Source: Lineus longissimus
Taxonomy: Eukaryota; Nemertea; Pilidiophora; Heteronemertea; Lineidae
DNA: 64,000 nucleotides
Direction of reading: 5' to 3'
NCBI RefSeq assembly: GCF_910592395.1
Contig: NC_088314.1
Location: forward strand, 7,440,001 to 7,504,000
Each line of letters opens with the position of its first letter. Position 1 is the stretch's first letter. Both the position numbers and the translations under genes were made by a program. Below, in pieces: positions 11,609 through 24,539 of the stretch. The notes beneath the pieces are model-generated. The model did no database searches, had not been told where the DNA came from, and saw nothing but the letters and a program-made list of their open reading frames with translations.

Positions 11609-14600
11609 ATGGGCTGTAGACCAAGTAAAGCAGACTTTTTATCTGCTAGATTCGGTGAGGACAGTGCATATTCAGGTGACAGGTCAGAAATTACTCAAAA
11701 ACATGCATCAACAAATTTGTCAAATGCTTCTGGCAGTGTAAGAATAGGGGGCCAGAGACTGGCACAGCATAATGACTATGGCATGCCATATAGTGCCAAT
11801 ACCAAAAGGACGCTGTCACATTCTAGTAGTGAATTTTCAACTGTCACGACCATATCGGGCACGTCGAAAATCCGAGTGACCTTGTCGAGTGATGGCTCGA
11901 TGATCGAGGTGGAAAAGTACGAACCCTGGGACGCATTCCCGTCCCCGCTTCCAGCGCTAAGGGCAAATACTAGGGGTGGTTTAGACAATGCCGGTTTCCG
12001 TAGTGATGGCACCGATACTGACCAGACAGATTCACCCACAGGAATTCGAAAAAGTAAGCCTCCGCCAAAAATGCACTCGATGCCGAACTTGAGATTATCG
12101 GTCTTGGGAGACAGCCAGCGTTCCCATTTGCCAAGATTGGAAAAGAAGAAAAACTATGCTCAATTTTTTAGCAAGAAACATGATAAAACTTCCAAGTTTT
12201 CAACTTTAAAACATTCCAAGACTGAGAGTAACGTACCAAGCTTTCGAGGTGAACATTGTGATCGTGATCTGGGCCTAGACGTCGGTTCCATTTCTCGCTC
12301 GCGAAGTCCAAAGTTCCACAGTGAGGATATGATTAGGGATGGAGATGTAAATCCAGACAGCCAGTCTGAACGCACAAACAGCTCTTCAAGTCAACAGCGA
12401 TTGAAATTACCCACTATCAACCGAAGTAACACTAAGACTAAGAGTGATAAATTAAGAAAAAAAGACGGGCCTACCCCATCGAAGTCTAAGACTGATTGCC
12501 CGCCAAAGACATTAGTTGTTGACTTACACAATCCATCTGAAATTCAGGCGAATACTGCTAGTGATTTGTCAAATGGAAATTTGTCATCAACGGAGCATTT
12601 GTCGAATGAAAACGAGGATGTGTTGGATTTAAACACAAAATCGCCAAATCTGCCAAAATCTAGTCGCAAGTCATCGTCTGCAGGGAAGAGGAAAACCGGA
12701 CTACTTTTCCGTAAAACTAAATCAGACCTTACCAATAAGTCTAGTAGCATGAACGATTTCGTTAAAAAATCTGAAAGTGACTCCAGAAGGAATGTTACCC
12801 ATTCTGAAAATAGTAGTATGGATATCAGCAGTGATTTTGAAGACGACCTGGCATTAGCGCTGAAGACGTCTGAAGAAACAAAACTTGAGTTTGATTTGGC
12901 AAAGATTCAAGTACACCAAGACTTCTTCAATGGTGAGCATTGCTGCTTTTTATATTGTCATGATAAGTTCTTTCCCTCAGTCATGGCAGCTCAGTGGCAG
13001 ATTCAGGAAGGGCACTTGAGGCGCACACCACCCCCTTTTCGTCCGAGAGCAATGATCTTCCCAAGAAACCAATGACTACTTCTGATTTTAGCCCTCAGAT
13101 GCCTCATTTATAAGATCACAATCAGGGTTGTCTAGGCTTGGCTTGAGCCACCTTTTCCGAAATGTCTGGCCCTGCTGCAGCAGCTGAATGCATGCCATAA
13201 AGGTATTCTGACCCATGAACAGGTCATACATTTCATACTTCAATATTGAAAGCTTTCCCTACAGGTATGTCATCTGATGGACCGACAGCACTCTGTTGTG
13301 TATAGAGGACTTGATCAATAACTCTCTGGTGAATTGGCCGATAATCAGAGAGCTCATTCTCAAGATATCAAACAGACTGCACGATCAATTGCTAGGGATT
13401 TTTTAACCCATTATCAGCACCGGCAGTCAAAAGAGGTACTTTGAGAAATAGTGTCTTTACAGTTAACTGCTGAACCTCCCCTAGAATTAGCTGACTTGAT
13501 ACCTCTGTCAGCAGGACCCTCTCTTGAATCTACATGGACGCTCTCATTGTATAGTCAGATAGTAGTAGTATTCTACCACTCAATACGGCTGTTTACAGGC
13601 AGAACTAAAAAACACATTCCAATTCGATCGTATATTCCATCCTAATTGCGATTACATTCAAATAGATCCGTTTTCATGACTTATACATGTAGATAATCTG
13701 GCCTACTGCCATGAATGCAGTCAAATGGGGAATGGATATTATTGATGAGAATAGGAGTGTTCCAGGTGTTTTTGTAACAGAAGTGCTTTACTGCGCATCC
13801 CCGCAGGTAATTCATCTATAGTCCAGATGAGACCCGATCGTGTACCTTTTTGCATCTAGGCGCCAAAAATGGACTGGATGCATACGGACTAGACCGGATA
13901 GAACCAGTGCCAACAGATCGATTGGATGTTCCTCTAACATGTCTAAGAATCCGGACTAGTCCACATGAGTACTGATTGGTTTCCATTTACACGTAAATTT
14001 ACACCCCGCATTCTGATTCAATCAGATCTAATTAGGTATGGGGTGGGACAGGGCACATTTTGGGGGTAAAAAAAGCACTGTGGTGCCACCTGGAGGTGGC
14101 AGGGCATGGTGCCCTTCTGAATATGTCTAGACTGATCATTTTAAAAAATGCGGTAAATATTTTGTGGTTTTCATGCAGTATATTTCCGACAAATGACACT
14201 ATAATATTGTGTTTATGGTATTGACCAGTGGCACCTGAGCTACAAAGTGAGCGTTACCTCAGTGTTTCCTCTGGTGATACTATCAAATGGCCGTATCCAT
14301 GGTAACAACCCAACTAAACATCTGATAGATGGTTACACCACCTTGATGTTGAAAAATCCCTTGGCCAATTATCAGCTGCATGATAGCTGCACTACGGCAT
14401 TGTGCATTGCCATTACTGCATTTCTATTCTGGACCCATGAAAAAAATACGGGCGGTCAGCACCCCTTTAAAAATTACCTCCAAGGCAAAATGTTCTGGTC
14501 ATCAACCAGATGGCCAAAGAGGTCGCAGCCACTCAGACTGATTGTTGTGGCGTCAGACTCTCTGAGACCTATTATTGAATCAGCACAAAGGGCGAATAGG

Positions 14601-15336
14601 GGGCAATCTGGCCCCAAGTGGTGCCCACAGTTGATTTCCGATAAGGTCATAATGGTCATTAGGGCGGGAAAATCATGTCCAGGGAGTAGGGAGCAGGCGT
14701 GATTGTGCCTACATGTCTATGATGACGTACAAGATGGTGGACCGGTATTACCGGTGTTAAATGATCGCAAGGAAACATCTTTATCAGACCATGTTTATCT
14801 TTTTTGTCATACCCAACAATTTATAGGGTAATCAATCACCGGACTGCATGTAGCATCTACCTACTCGGACTACTGTGAGAAAAGCGACAGGTTTTCTACG
14901 CCACTTCACTTCATTAATATTGTATGATTTTTACTTCAGCAAGTGGATTAAGTAGCTCTGATGTGTATGGTTACAGCTGCCTCCAATACTGACAGCATCG
15001 AATCGGCATATTACTTGGCAAACTCGTATTGGCATGTTATCTTTCTACGCACACATCAAATTCAAACAAACAAAAATCCTCCAATTCAATATTCTTTAAT
15101 CCTTGTCTTTTTCAGATTCGCTACAAACGGCCAAATGGGATTTTTGGTAGTTGATAGCAACCCTACATGATTATCCTCCCACCATTGGTAGTCTCAACAT
15201 AACGCATGTCATTGTCAATACTTCTCATGTCATAATGTACCACATGTCGATCAAAAATAAGCCTCACTTTTCACAAAATTGTGTCTTTCTAGATTTTGGA
15301 GACAATTTCAACGACGATGACTTCATGAACAGCTGA
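11609..15336 (+). CDS. Uncharacterised MGC-starting, probably N-myristoylated serine-rich protein
   Basis: Exon 11609-12932 (donor G/gtgagc) joins in phase to 15293-15336 (acceptor gtgtctttctag), giving 455 residues. I chose the ATG that starts MGCRPSK, because Gly2-Cys3 is the classic dual myristoylation/palmitoylation signal. The open frame extends 28 codons further upstream, but that part does not look coding. The body is hydrophilic and rich in Ser, Lys and Thr, with a basic segment around residues 175-200 (RLEKKKNYAQFFSKKHDK) and a second near residues 345-375 (KSSRKSSSAGKRKTG). The end has an acidic, UIM-like helix (FEDDLALALKTSEE) followed by QDFFNDFGDNFNDDDFMNS. I do not recognise the family. 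The lipidated start plus a terminal Q-x-FF motif loosely recalls small human MGC proteins such as C1orf21. A membrane-associated scaffold is an inference. Confidence refers to this being a real gene. Confidence 0.72.
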
Positions 15337-16632
15337 CAGGAATCGATTGTTTAGTGCCAAGATTTGCCAGTTGTGAGCGCAGTCTTTCCACGAACCGTGG
15401 AACGTGTGATGCATGTTTCAGTATTACAGTACGCGCCTAGTCTGTGATAAGGATTATGAGAGGAGTGGATGTACGTGGATTCAGACGAGATGTGACTGAT
15501 TGTCTCTTAGAATTGTGTTGCTGACGCGTTTGGGATAGAATAATGTCATTGATGAAGAGCTCAGCTATAAGCTCCTCTGAAAGTTTCTTCACCGTTGAAA
15601 CAGTGAAGAAGCTCACTGACAGGTTGTAAATGTAAACAAGGAACAGTCATTGCTGCACCTTAAATAACGATCAAACCAGGCAATTGTCGATTCTACTCGC
15701 AGACAAGCAAACTTTTTATTGCTCATCGCAGCTATAATCATCGCGATAAAATTCACCTGTCTTGGGGTGCTGTAAATAGCAAAAGTCTTTGACATATAGC
15801 ATTTCCAAGTTTATTGAGGTTTTGCCACAGTAGGCCTATAATGGTAAAGAAAATTAAAAGCTTGGAAATAGCTTGTCTCTTTCTTGGTCAGTTGGTACAA
15901 AAATATAGTATTTGGAGACTATCTATAAACTTGAATCTCCCCCGTGGTTGTTCGAATTTTGATTTTGAAGTCTATCGATAGTCTCACTTTTGTGAGTTCC
16001 TACTAGGTGTCATGACTAGATGTCTTTCAAATATGATGAGGTCAAAACTCGACGATATATTATGCTACTACAATGTGGTATTGAAGTATTTTATTTAAGG
16101 TTTTGTGCACTGAAACCAAACTGGTTCTTATTTTATTATTTGTCCTTGTTTGTAATTTGCTTATTGTGATTATGATATGGTAATAAAGTATTGTTTACGA
16201 CTTTATGGTAAGTTTTATGCAGGAAAACTAGTCAATTAGGTGACGATTTCTATCTTTTAGCATGATATGCCAATATATATGTTTGGTATTCGAAGACACA
16301 TCGATTGCAATGTATTGTTGTTTTCTCTGAAAAAATACATTGCGCCACGTTTTGGCTGCAGCAATTTGATGTTGCAATCATAACGGCTTTGGTTGATTGG
16401 TGCCAAAACAGTCATAATCACATTTCTATGTTTAGTTGGAGGTGTCTTAGACTTAGTACCTCACTCCCTCTGGTTGTCTCACCAAATGCTGCTTGAGTGG
16501 AGCTGTCATTTAGAGAGCCTGAATTATAGCTTTCCACTCTTGTGGTGTTTGCTGTGACAACCAGTACACCCAGCTCAGTATCAATTCTTCAAGTCATGCA
16601 GTCTGATTTAATGATCAGTTAAAGAGAAAGTA
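15337..16632 (+). other. Probable 3' UTR and flank of the MGC-protein gene
   Basis: No coding signal was seen. An AATAAA at 16182-16187 (in ggtaataaagta) could end the upstream transcript, giving a 3' UTR of about 0.85 kb. An inverted pair, gcttcttcactgt at 15598-15614 against gaagtttcttcaccgttgaaacagtgaag, could form a small hairpin. Confidence 0.4.
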
Positions 16633-16786
16633 CAGTAGAACCTCTCTATTAAGGACAACCTGTCCAGGTGCTGTCCCTAATAGAGAGGTCAAGTTGAATG
16701 GAAACAACCTTTTTGGGACCAAAACTAGTGTCCTTAATAGAGAGGTTGTCCTTATAGAGAGGTGTCCGGTAAGGAAGTTTCTACAG
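16633..16786. mobile_element. Tigger/pogo-like MITE
   Basis: A 154-bp element, TA-flanked, starting CAGTAGAACCTCTC and ending GGAAGTTTCTACAG. It has internal palindromic blocks (tctattaaggacaacc versus gtccttaatagagagg). It belongs to the same family as the copies at 10647, 21663, 30471 and 61311. Confidence 0.8.
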
Positions 16787-17341
16787 TAGATGGAACTGTG
16801 CTACATTTCATTTACTACAGTCACTGAATTTGAAATATTCTAGATGCAATCTACTGACTCTTCAAGTATATTGATGGGTGATTTGTTTAACTTTTACAAA
16901 AGCAATTTGTTTATATTTGCATGAGGGGCTCTGTAAGGGTGGAGGGGGTCAATTCCAGTAGAATTTTTTTAGGTTAAATACTTGATGGAGAGAGTATGTT
17001 TACAGGCTATACAGCTTTCTCTGTGGCTTAGGTATTAAAAATATGATTATGTGATAAAAAATAGATTTATTGTCAGTGTTATTTAAAAAATTAGGAAAAT
17101 GTAAAGCTAGTCAGTGACTAGTCAGATTATCCACAGATTTGTATTTATCATAACTGTTTTTCAATAAAGTTTTGTTGATAAAGTTCATCCTGTTTTTGTC
17201 CAATCAAAAGTTCTTTCTCTTCGGTGTTTACTCTGCATTGGGAGGGGTTATTCTCGAGGGAGTGTTCCTCCTCCAAGGTGGGCTGGGCACAATGAGCAAC
17301 TATGGTTAATTATAGCGCCAATTGGGTTCATAGGCCCAGTA

Positions 17342-18322
17342 GAGTCCAGACAATCACACCCCTTGAAGGAACAGCACAAAAAGTGGGATGTGCAGAGAAA
17401 GTCACAACCCTTGAGGGGACAGCACAGAGAGTGGAAGTTCAGAGACAGTCACAACCCTTGAGGGGACAGCACAGAGAGTGGATGTTCAGAGACAGTCACA
17501 ACCCTTGAGGAGCCAGTGCAGAGAGTGGATGTTCAGAGACAGTCACAACCCTTGAGGGGACAGCACAGAGAGTGGATGTTCAGAGACAGTCACAACCCTT
17601 GTTGGGACAGTGCAGAGAGCGGATGTTCAGAGACAGTCACAACCCTTGAGGGGACAGCATAGAAAGTGGAAGTTCAGAGACAGTCACAACCCTTGAGGGG
17701 ACAGCACAGAGAGTGGATGTTCAGAGACAGTCACAGCCATTGAGGGGACAGCACATGCAGAGAGTGGATGTTCAGAGACAGTCAAAACCCTTGAGGGGAC
17801 AGTGCAGAGACTGGATGTTCAGAGACAACCACAGCCATTGAGGGGACAGCACAGAGTGTGGATGTTCACAGACAGTCACAACCCTTGAGGGGACAGTGCA
17901 GAGAGTGGATCTTCAGAGACAGTCACAACCCTTGAGTGGACAGCACAGAGAACAGAGAGTGGATGTTCAGAGTCAGTCATAACCATTAAGGGGACAGTGC
18001 AGAGAGTGGATGTTCAGAGACAGTCACAACCCTTGAGGGGACAGCAAAGAGAGTGGATGTTCAGAGACAGTCACAGCCATTTTGGGGACAGCACAGAGAG
18101 TGGATGTTCAGAGACAGTCACAACCCTTGAGGGGACAGCACAGAGAGTGGATGTTCAGATACAGTCACAACCCTTGAGGGGACAGCACAGAGAGTGGATG
18201 TTCAGAGACAGTCACAACCCTTGAGGGGACAGCACAGAGAGTGGATGTTCAGAGACAGTCACAACCCTTGAGGGGACAGCACAGAGAGTGGATGTTCAGA
18301 GACAATCTCAACCCTTGAGGGA
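17342..18322. repeat. 47-bp minisatellite, about 21 copies
   Basis: Tandem units of gagtggatgttcagagacag / tcacaacccttgaggggaca / gcacaga. Successive copies of agagtgg, for example at 18144 and 18191, are 47 bp apart. Copies differ by a few substitutions and short indels; the 3' half (18000-18300) is the most homogeneous. Because 47 is not a multiple of three, the frame changes each unit and the open frames across it are not credible genes. Confidence 0.93.
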
Positions 18323-18389
18323 ACATCAACAGCACAAAAAGAGAGGATAGTTTGGGCCCTCGCAACAGAAGACCCCCAGGGACAGCCTG

Positions 18390-19115
18390 AGATGTTTTGA
18401 GGTGACAGACGACATGAGAGGATATTCGCATTCAGAGGGACAGAAGATGTTTAGATTTGTTTTCAGAGGTGACGATCAGACATTTTTAGGTTACTTAAGA
18501 TATGAGAAAAAGACAGAAGACAGAAGATGCATTCGCATTCAGAGGTAACTACATACTTGATATGTTTTGAGGTGCCCTAGGATGAATAGATGAGACAGAA
18601 GACAGGAGATGCATTCGCATTCAGAGGATACTAGATACTGGATATGTTTTGAGGTGCCCTAAGATGAATAGATGAGACAGAGGACAGGAGATGCATTCGC
18701 ATTTAGAGGTTACTACATACTTGATATGTTTTGAGGTGTCCTAAGATGAATAGATGAGACAGAAGACAGGAGATGCATTCGCATTCAGAGGTTACTGCAT
18801 ACTTGATATGTTTTGAGGTGTCCTAAGATGAATAGATGAGACAGAAGACAGGAGATGCATTCGCATTCAGAGGATAATACATACTTGATATGTTTTGAGG
18901 TGCCCTGAGATGAATAGATGAGACAGAAGACAGGAGATGCGTTCGCATTCAGAGCTTACTACATACTTGATATGTTCTGAGGTGCCCTATGATGAATAGA
19001 TGAGACAGAAGACAGGAGATACATTCGCATTCAGAGGATACTACATACTTGATATGTTTTGAGGTGCCCTGAGATGAATAGATGAGACAGAAGACAGGAG
19101 ATGCATTGGCATTGA
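18390..19115. repeat. 82-bp minisatellite, about 8-9 copies
   Basis: Units contain ggagatgcattcgcattcag, acatacttgatatgttttga and ggtgccctaagatgaatagatgagacagaagaca. Occurrences at 18605, 18687 and 18769 give an 82-bp period. The array directly follows the 47-bp array after a short degenerate join, and the outer units are more diverged. Confidence 0.9.
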
Positions 19116-19829
19116 AAGAAAACAGAGATCGTTTTTGAGTGGCTTAAAGATAATGAGATGAGTAATTGAGGCATTTGCTTTCAGGGCGACAGAAAACGTC
19201 TTGAGAGTCTGAGATGTCCCGCATAGAAATCTCCTCTAATATCTTGATTGTTGGACATTACAAGCGACACCACACGGTGATCCATGCTCGACCAGTTTGT
19301 GTTGGACCCATCTGAGGGCGGACAATGCAGGAGGGATGAGCGAGTCCAGTGCAATTGGAGACTGGGGAACATCAATTAAGGCTTGGGGATCGAGCGCATC
19401 CCCCCTCCCCCTGTTACGAGCTTGTTCTTGTGCTGCATTATGCTCTTCTGACATGTGCCTGATTTTCCCCAATACTTATTATGTCAGGAGAGCAATGAGA
19501 ACAAGTGGTGCCACTTGTGATGAGGTATTCAAGGGAGGATACCTTTAATGAAGCAACACAAACAAGTTGTCTACGTAGGGATGAGTAGTTTTAATGACGC
19601 ATAACCTTTTGATTTACAATAAAATTTCACATATGACTCGACACATGAACGTGTCAGTATCTTTTAATTTCGATACTCAATACACTAAAGACCAAGACTG
19701 ATTGTGACATGCTTGTCACATAAAATGCACCGGTTCTGATCCCAACAGAAGTTCATGTGTGGTAAAATCTTTGGGCCAGCATTTGGTCTAACAATTGTGG
19801 TTAGAAATAGAGAGGGGGTCCTCTTCCTT

Positions 19830-20030
19830 GCATCTGGTGTCTTCCCCAGGCCAAGCAAAAGACCCCACCAAGCAAGAAACATGAGTGGCTTGCAATGGAC
19901 TCTACCCTCAGATGAAGACAGAGTCGCCTGGCTAATAAACTCTTATGGACTCCTATACACAGTTGCAAGTAAAAACGCTCATCCCGTCTTGGAGAAGGAA
20001 TACTCCCTGGAGAGTAGGCATTCAAAAGGA
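19830..20030 (+). mobile_element. SINE fragment (tail region)
   Basis: The segment around aagcaagaaacatgagtggc, then cagatgaagacagagtcgcc, then tcttggagaaggaatactcc matches blocks in the same order at 59840-59995 and, in part, at 39755-39830. The tRNA-like head seen at 59660 is not evident here, so this looks like a 5'-truncated copy just downstream of CDC123. Confidence 0.55.
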
Positions 20031-20232
20031 AAGCAAATGTGAAAGAGGATGTGATGACATCATATGCATGGCCTCTACTGATTCTGCTTTCATGACTTTT
20101 CATCCGAGTGATCGTTACAAAAACACATCGGAATCCAATTGTGAGCAGTCAATGAAATCTGTGCAGTTTGGCCTGTCTTCCACAGACACGCGGTCAACGA
20201 ATCAAAACATAGGTATTCAGGAGACTCCACTA

Positions 20233-23200
20233 TCATGAGTTTTCATCTGATGAACTGTCATCTTGGTTACCCTGTTGTTGCTGAAAAAAAAATATTTTGA
20301 AGATTTGTAATTTTTGACAATCAAGAAAGGAAGCATCTCTCTTCGAATATTCTAAATGATTGACAGTAGAGAAACGTTAACACAAACTTGATCTGAAGTA
20401 ATTTGTTCATACCAAGAACTTGAGACTAGTTGTAGTTGTATTCTCTGAGTTCACATATTTCCAATAGCTCACATAGTTCCAGGCACATTAGATCTAGCAC
20501 CAGTTCCACCCTTGGCAGATATAGTTGAATCTGGACAGAATTAATGTATTCCCACATTCAATGTTGTATGGGAATGAGAGGAGCTCATCTAAATATTTTG
20601 ATGCCTCATCACAATCAGTATTGTACAATTTCAAATGGTCAGATTTTTTCTGGGTTACAAACTGCAAACTTGTTCCTTACCAGTTTTAGAAAATCAATCA
20701 TTTTGAGTGGGTCCTCCCCTCTAGACAAGTCTACGAAGTCTTGCGGCATGGCAAAGGCATGGAGCTCATTCGGCTGGACCCCAGGCTCTTTATCATAGTA
20801 TCCCACAGCAGGCTCCTAAAGTAAAGAAGCAAAAACTTACTATTGAACACAGGGATGAAGCCTTTCTCATTCAAAATATAGCTCACAAACTTACTAGCAT
20901 TAAGACCGAGTACACAGGCAATTAGAAAAGCCTTGATGTCGCACTGTCTGGGTAAGACCTGAGATTAGACACGAGAACATCTCGCATCTTCTTGGTCTCT
21001 GCTGATCTTCATCATCAACTTACCCAGTCCTGATTTGCCTCCATTGCCTCACATTCACTTGCTAGCTGCCGGATCCTGTCCCACGTGAAGTGAAGTGGGT
21101 CTGTCGTAGCACCATAGGGGTTAATATCAATTAAACATACCGCATCGTCACCGTGCCGATAAGTATCGAACACATCTGCAAAATAATTCTGAACACATTA
21201 CTTATTCTAGCACGGAAAATTGACTGCTAATATGCAGCCGCGTGGTCTAACTTTCAATATTTCCAAAACCATCAAGTTGTGAAAGGGTTTGCCTGGATCA
21301 ACGCAGAGTTTGACTGGCTCTCTAACAGGAGCCAAGACTGTTTCCTATAACAACACTTGATCACAAACAGGGCTCATACTGATTGCTCATTGCATGCCAA
21401 GAGATTGGGGCATGAATAAGGCGATATCACTTTTTGGACAATGGGTAAAAGAGAGAAAACCCATATTTCAACTTACAATCTGAGTCAGGAAACTTATCTT
21501 TCATGATGTCATCATGAAACTTTAATATTTCTTCAACAAGCTCATCCTCCTGGGATTTGATGAATGGATAATATGCTGATGACCTCTGGCTGATGGCTTG
21601 AAAGATAAAAATTGGGTATAAATCTTGAGTTTGGCATCATATGTGAAGTAAATGTAGATGTACAGTAGATTTTCTCTAATAAGGGCTCCTTGGGATTCAG
21701 AAAAGCTGTCCTTAAGAGGGAGGTATCCTGATTACAGAGGTCAAACATAACGGAAATTACCACCTTCAAACCAAACTCGAGTCCTTATAGAGAGTATCCA
21801 GCGTACAGAGGTGTCCGTCAAGGGGGATTCCACTGTACGCCCAGCTGTGCCAACTCGAGTTTATAGTAGTACCCAAAAGCACCCACCTGCACCCTGGTTC
21901 ACCTAACCTCAAACTGCAGATTTTGGGATGGATTACACTGACTGGCATGCCCCTGCTCACAGACTGCAGCCACTCCAACCAAAACTCACCAATGATTGTC
22001 TTATTTTTGACAAAACACCTGAACTCCATTCCGGGTTGTATGTCATGCCACTGTCTCAGGACTAATTCATAAGCCACGTCATCAAAATCTGAGCTGTTGT
22101 CACAATCAGAGAAACTGAAAAGAGAGACAAAGTCACAATCAGAACAACTTAAAAGAGACAAAAAACTGCAATAGGTCAGACTTTTCTTGAATTTGGCTGA
22201 TACTCCAGCATAAATATTGTGATCAAACAATGACGTTAAGGTAGTGTAGTTGCTTTTAGGTTAACATGATAAAGTGCCCTCTGCTATGGAACCCTGTAAT
22301 TATTGATAGCTACTTCAAGACACGTTCCCCTTTAACTTGCACAATAGAGCAACTTACGGTATTGTCAAATCATGAGTTATGAAGTCTGAGCTCTTAAGGA
22401 GAAGAAGGACATCGCCGAGACTCTTACACATCAGTGAGTTGTTCATGGCAACCCAGGTGGCATCCTGAATGGGAGGAAGGATATAGAATTTATAGACAAT
22501 ACATCAAATGCAACAGGGTGGCCAGATTATGTTCTGGGATTACGCTCAGCCAGGAAAGGGTATGAAATGATAACATTCTCTATAGCATCTTGTGTGCTGT
22601 TTTGGCTAGGTCTCTTGGGATGAAATTCAGTGGCAGTCACAGGCCTACAGGAATAATTATTATAATATGGCATCAATAGACCAAGCAACTAATGTAAACA
22701 AACAGAAAATCAAATAGTGCAGCCTAGCGTAATAAATTTCACCTACCCTTGGTGCACTCCAGTTCAGTTTCGGAAATACCTTCCCCCCTAACTTTTTTAT
22801 GCTTCTCTGGACTCTCTTCTCAAATTCTGGAAAATTTGGTATCTGAAATATAAACAGACTATATGTCAATGACTTAAGAGCAATTACATATGTATACCCC
22901 CACTGAGCCAATTAAAGACTATTGCCACTGGTCCTGTTAACTGACACCGAGCGCCTGGGGATTTATTGGCCAAGTGACTCTGTTTTCTGCCAGGGAATAG
23001 TGTTGATATCAAGCTACTGTCCACTTAAATGGGTTTTTTTGTTTACCCAGGCATAGATACCATGTACAGGCAACCTCATTCAAAGGACAAAGCACTGTTG
23101 CTTGGGACAATGACATGAATTAGTGGTGATCCTTTCAGTTGAACCCACAATGTACGCCACTGGTCCAACTAATACTAAGACTGACATTTTGATATGTCGG

Positions 23201-24539
23201 CCTGAAGCGTGTTATCTTTATTTAAAATGCCCAGTGCCTCACCTTTGATTCATCTTCCTCGTCCGAGTCCCAATCGATCTCATCTTCATCTGGGATGTCC
23301 CAACGATCGTTTTGATTTCTTTCTTTCTTGACTGTGCAACCATGTTTAGCACTGGAAGAAAAAAAGAAAGATGTCATCAACTAGTGAAGTAGGAAAAGAC
23401 GCTGTCAACTCTATCTAGAAATGGTAATGAGTGTCAGGGTGCTTTTTAGATGAAAAAAGAACTAAGGGTGATTTTGCAGACAAGGCACTGATGAGTCCTC
23501 AAAGACTTTTCATGACAGAAAGCACAGGAGATGCCAGGAAGAAATTGTATCAATTCAAAACAAATTTACCTTCTAGGGAGAACAATACCGTCAGATAAAA
23601 GATACTGGACTACGTCATCTGGAATCGGGATAATTTCACTGAAAGAAAAATCAGACAATGTCAATAAAACAACTCCTCTACCAATCACTTGAGTATTTAA
23701 AGGGTTCAGTCTCAAGAAGTAAGACGGGCCTGGCTCTGGCATATGAAGGAAGTTGGTGGATTTTATTAACCGATACCGGTAGTCTACTTTCTATATGTCA
23801 GAGCGCATTCTGGGATACTTCCCCTATATTACTTGCATGCAGTAACCCATGCCATGACAGTTGACACTGGCTGGGGAGTGACCCAACGAATTCACAAATT
23901 CATCAGCTGTTGGCGTTGTCGTTACAATGCTTGCATGGGCCTTGAAAGGTACGGTACACAATTTGTTGCGGCATCTGGGGATTTATCCAATCTCCGAGTC
24001 TGCTTCATTCCTTATTCAATCGGATTGGGTCTCGGCCTACGGCAGGACTGGATTGAAAAAGCTCTCGAATTTGGATGGTTTAATGAAGAGGCTGGGCAAA
24101 GTTCGACAAACCGAGTGCAGTATTTCTCAAAGAAGGTATTCGCAGGCTGCTATATCATAGGCTGGACTAGACTTAGAGCAGTCATGCAGAATAGTCATCT
24201 TTTCAAACCACATTTTGAATACCTTTTGATTGTAACATCCTTAAAAGAAGGGTACCATCTTGAGAAGGTACAATTTAGCACTTGCTGGATCTTCATTTTG
24301 ATGAATATAATTCAGTGATATTTGAGATATCACACTTTTATTGGTGCAAAAAATGCATGATGAAATAGACTGATGAAATTAGCCCCATACCACACTAGCA
24401 AATGAATTGTAACCACGCGATTACATGTCATTGAAAAGTAATACGAGTAGATCTACATACAATATGAAGAAAAATAGTTTACCTACCTGTTAAAATATGC
24501 TTTACTGCAGTTTAATGTGCCAAGAGCACACGATTTCAT
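20233..24539 (-). CDS. CDC123: CDC123 (D123), eIF2 assembly chaperone
   Basis: CDC123 is an ATP-grasp-fold protein that binds eIF2-gamma and promotes assembly of the eIF2 trimer. The ten minus-strand exons are 24539-24487, 23638-23570, 23351-23243, 22842-22747, 22464-22358, 22114-21990, 21596-21477, 21175-21024, 20815-20681 and 20280-20233. They total 1014 bp (337 aa; human 336), with every junction in phase. Hallmarks are LGGKVFPKLNWSAPR, KSSDFITHDL, YELVLRQWHDIQPGMEFRCF and VFDTYRHGDDAVCLIDINPY, then the C-terminal motif MPQDFVDLSRGEDPLKMIDF. DINPYG supplies the metal-binding Asp/Asn of the ATP site. The stretch after exon 2 is acidic (DEDEIDWDSDEEDE), as usual. Odd point: the extreme N-terminus (MKSCALGTLNCSKAYFN) lacks a clear FSxWYP motif. 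Intron 6 holds a MITE. Confidence 0.95.
21663..21835. mobile_element. Tigger/pogo-like MITE in CDC123 intron 6
   Basis: A 173-bp TA-flanked element with ends CAGTAGATTTTCTC and AGGGGGATTCCACTG. Its inside shares the gtccttaagagggaggtatc and cttatagagagtatcc blocks with the family. It lies between the sixth and seventh coding exons. Confidence 0.75.

Noticed and set aside
15115-15145. Possible extra 31-bp exon (ttttcag/attcgctac...tttttg/gtag) in the MGC-protein gene
   Set aside because: Including it shifts the phase so that the final acidic exon begins with a stop. Direct joining of 12932 to 15293 stays open.
17302-18224. Open frames across the 47-bp array (VDVQRQSQPLRGQ-type)
   Set aside because: The unit is not a multiple of three, so the reading frame differs between units and ends quickly.
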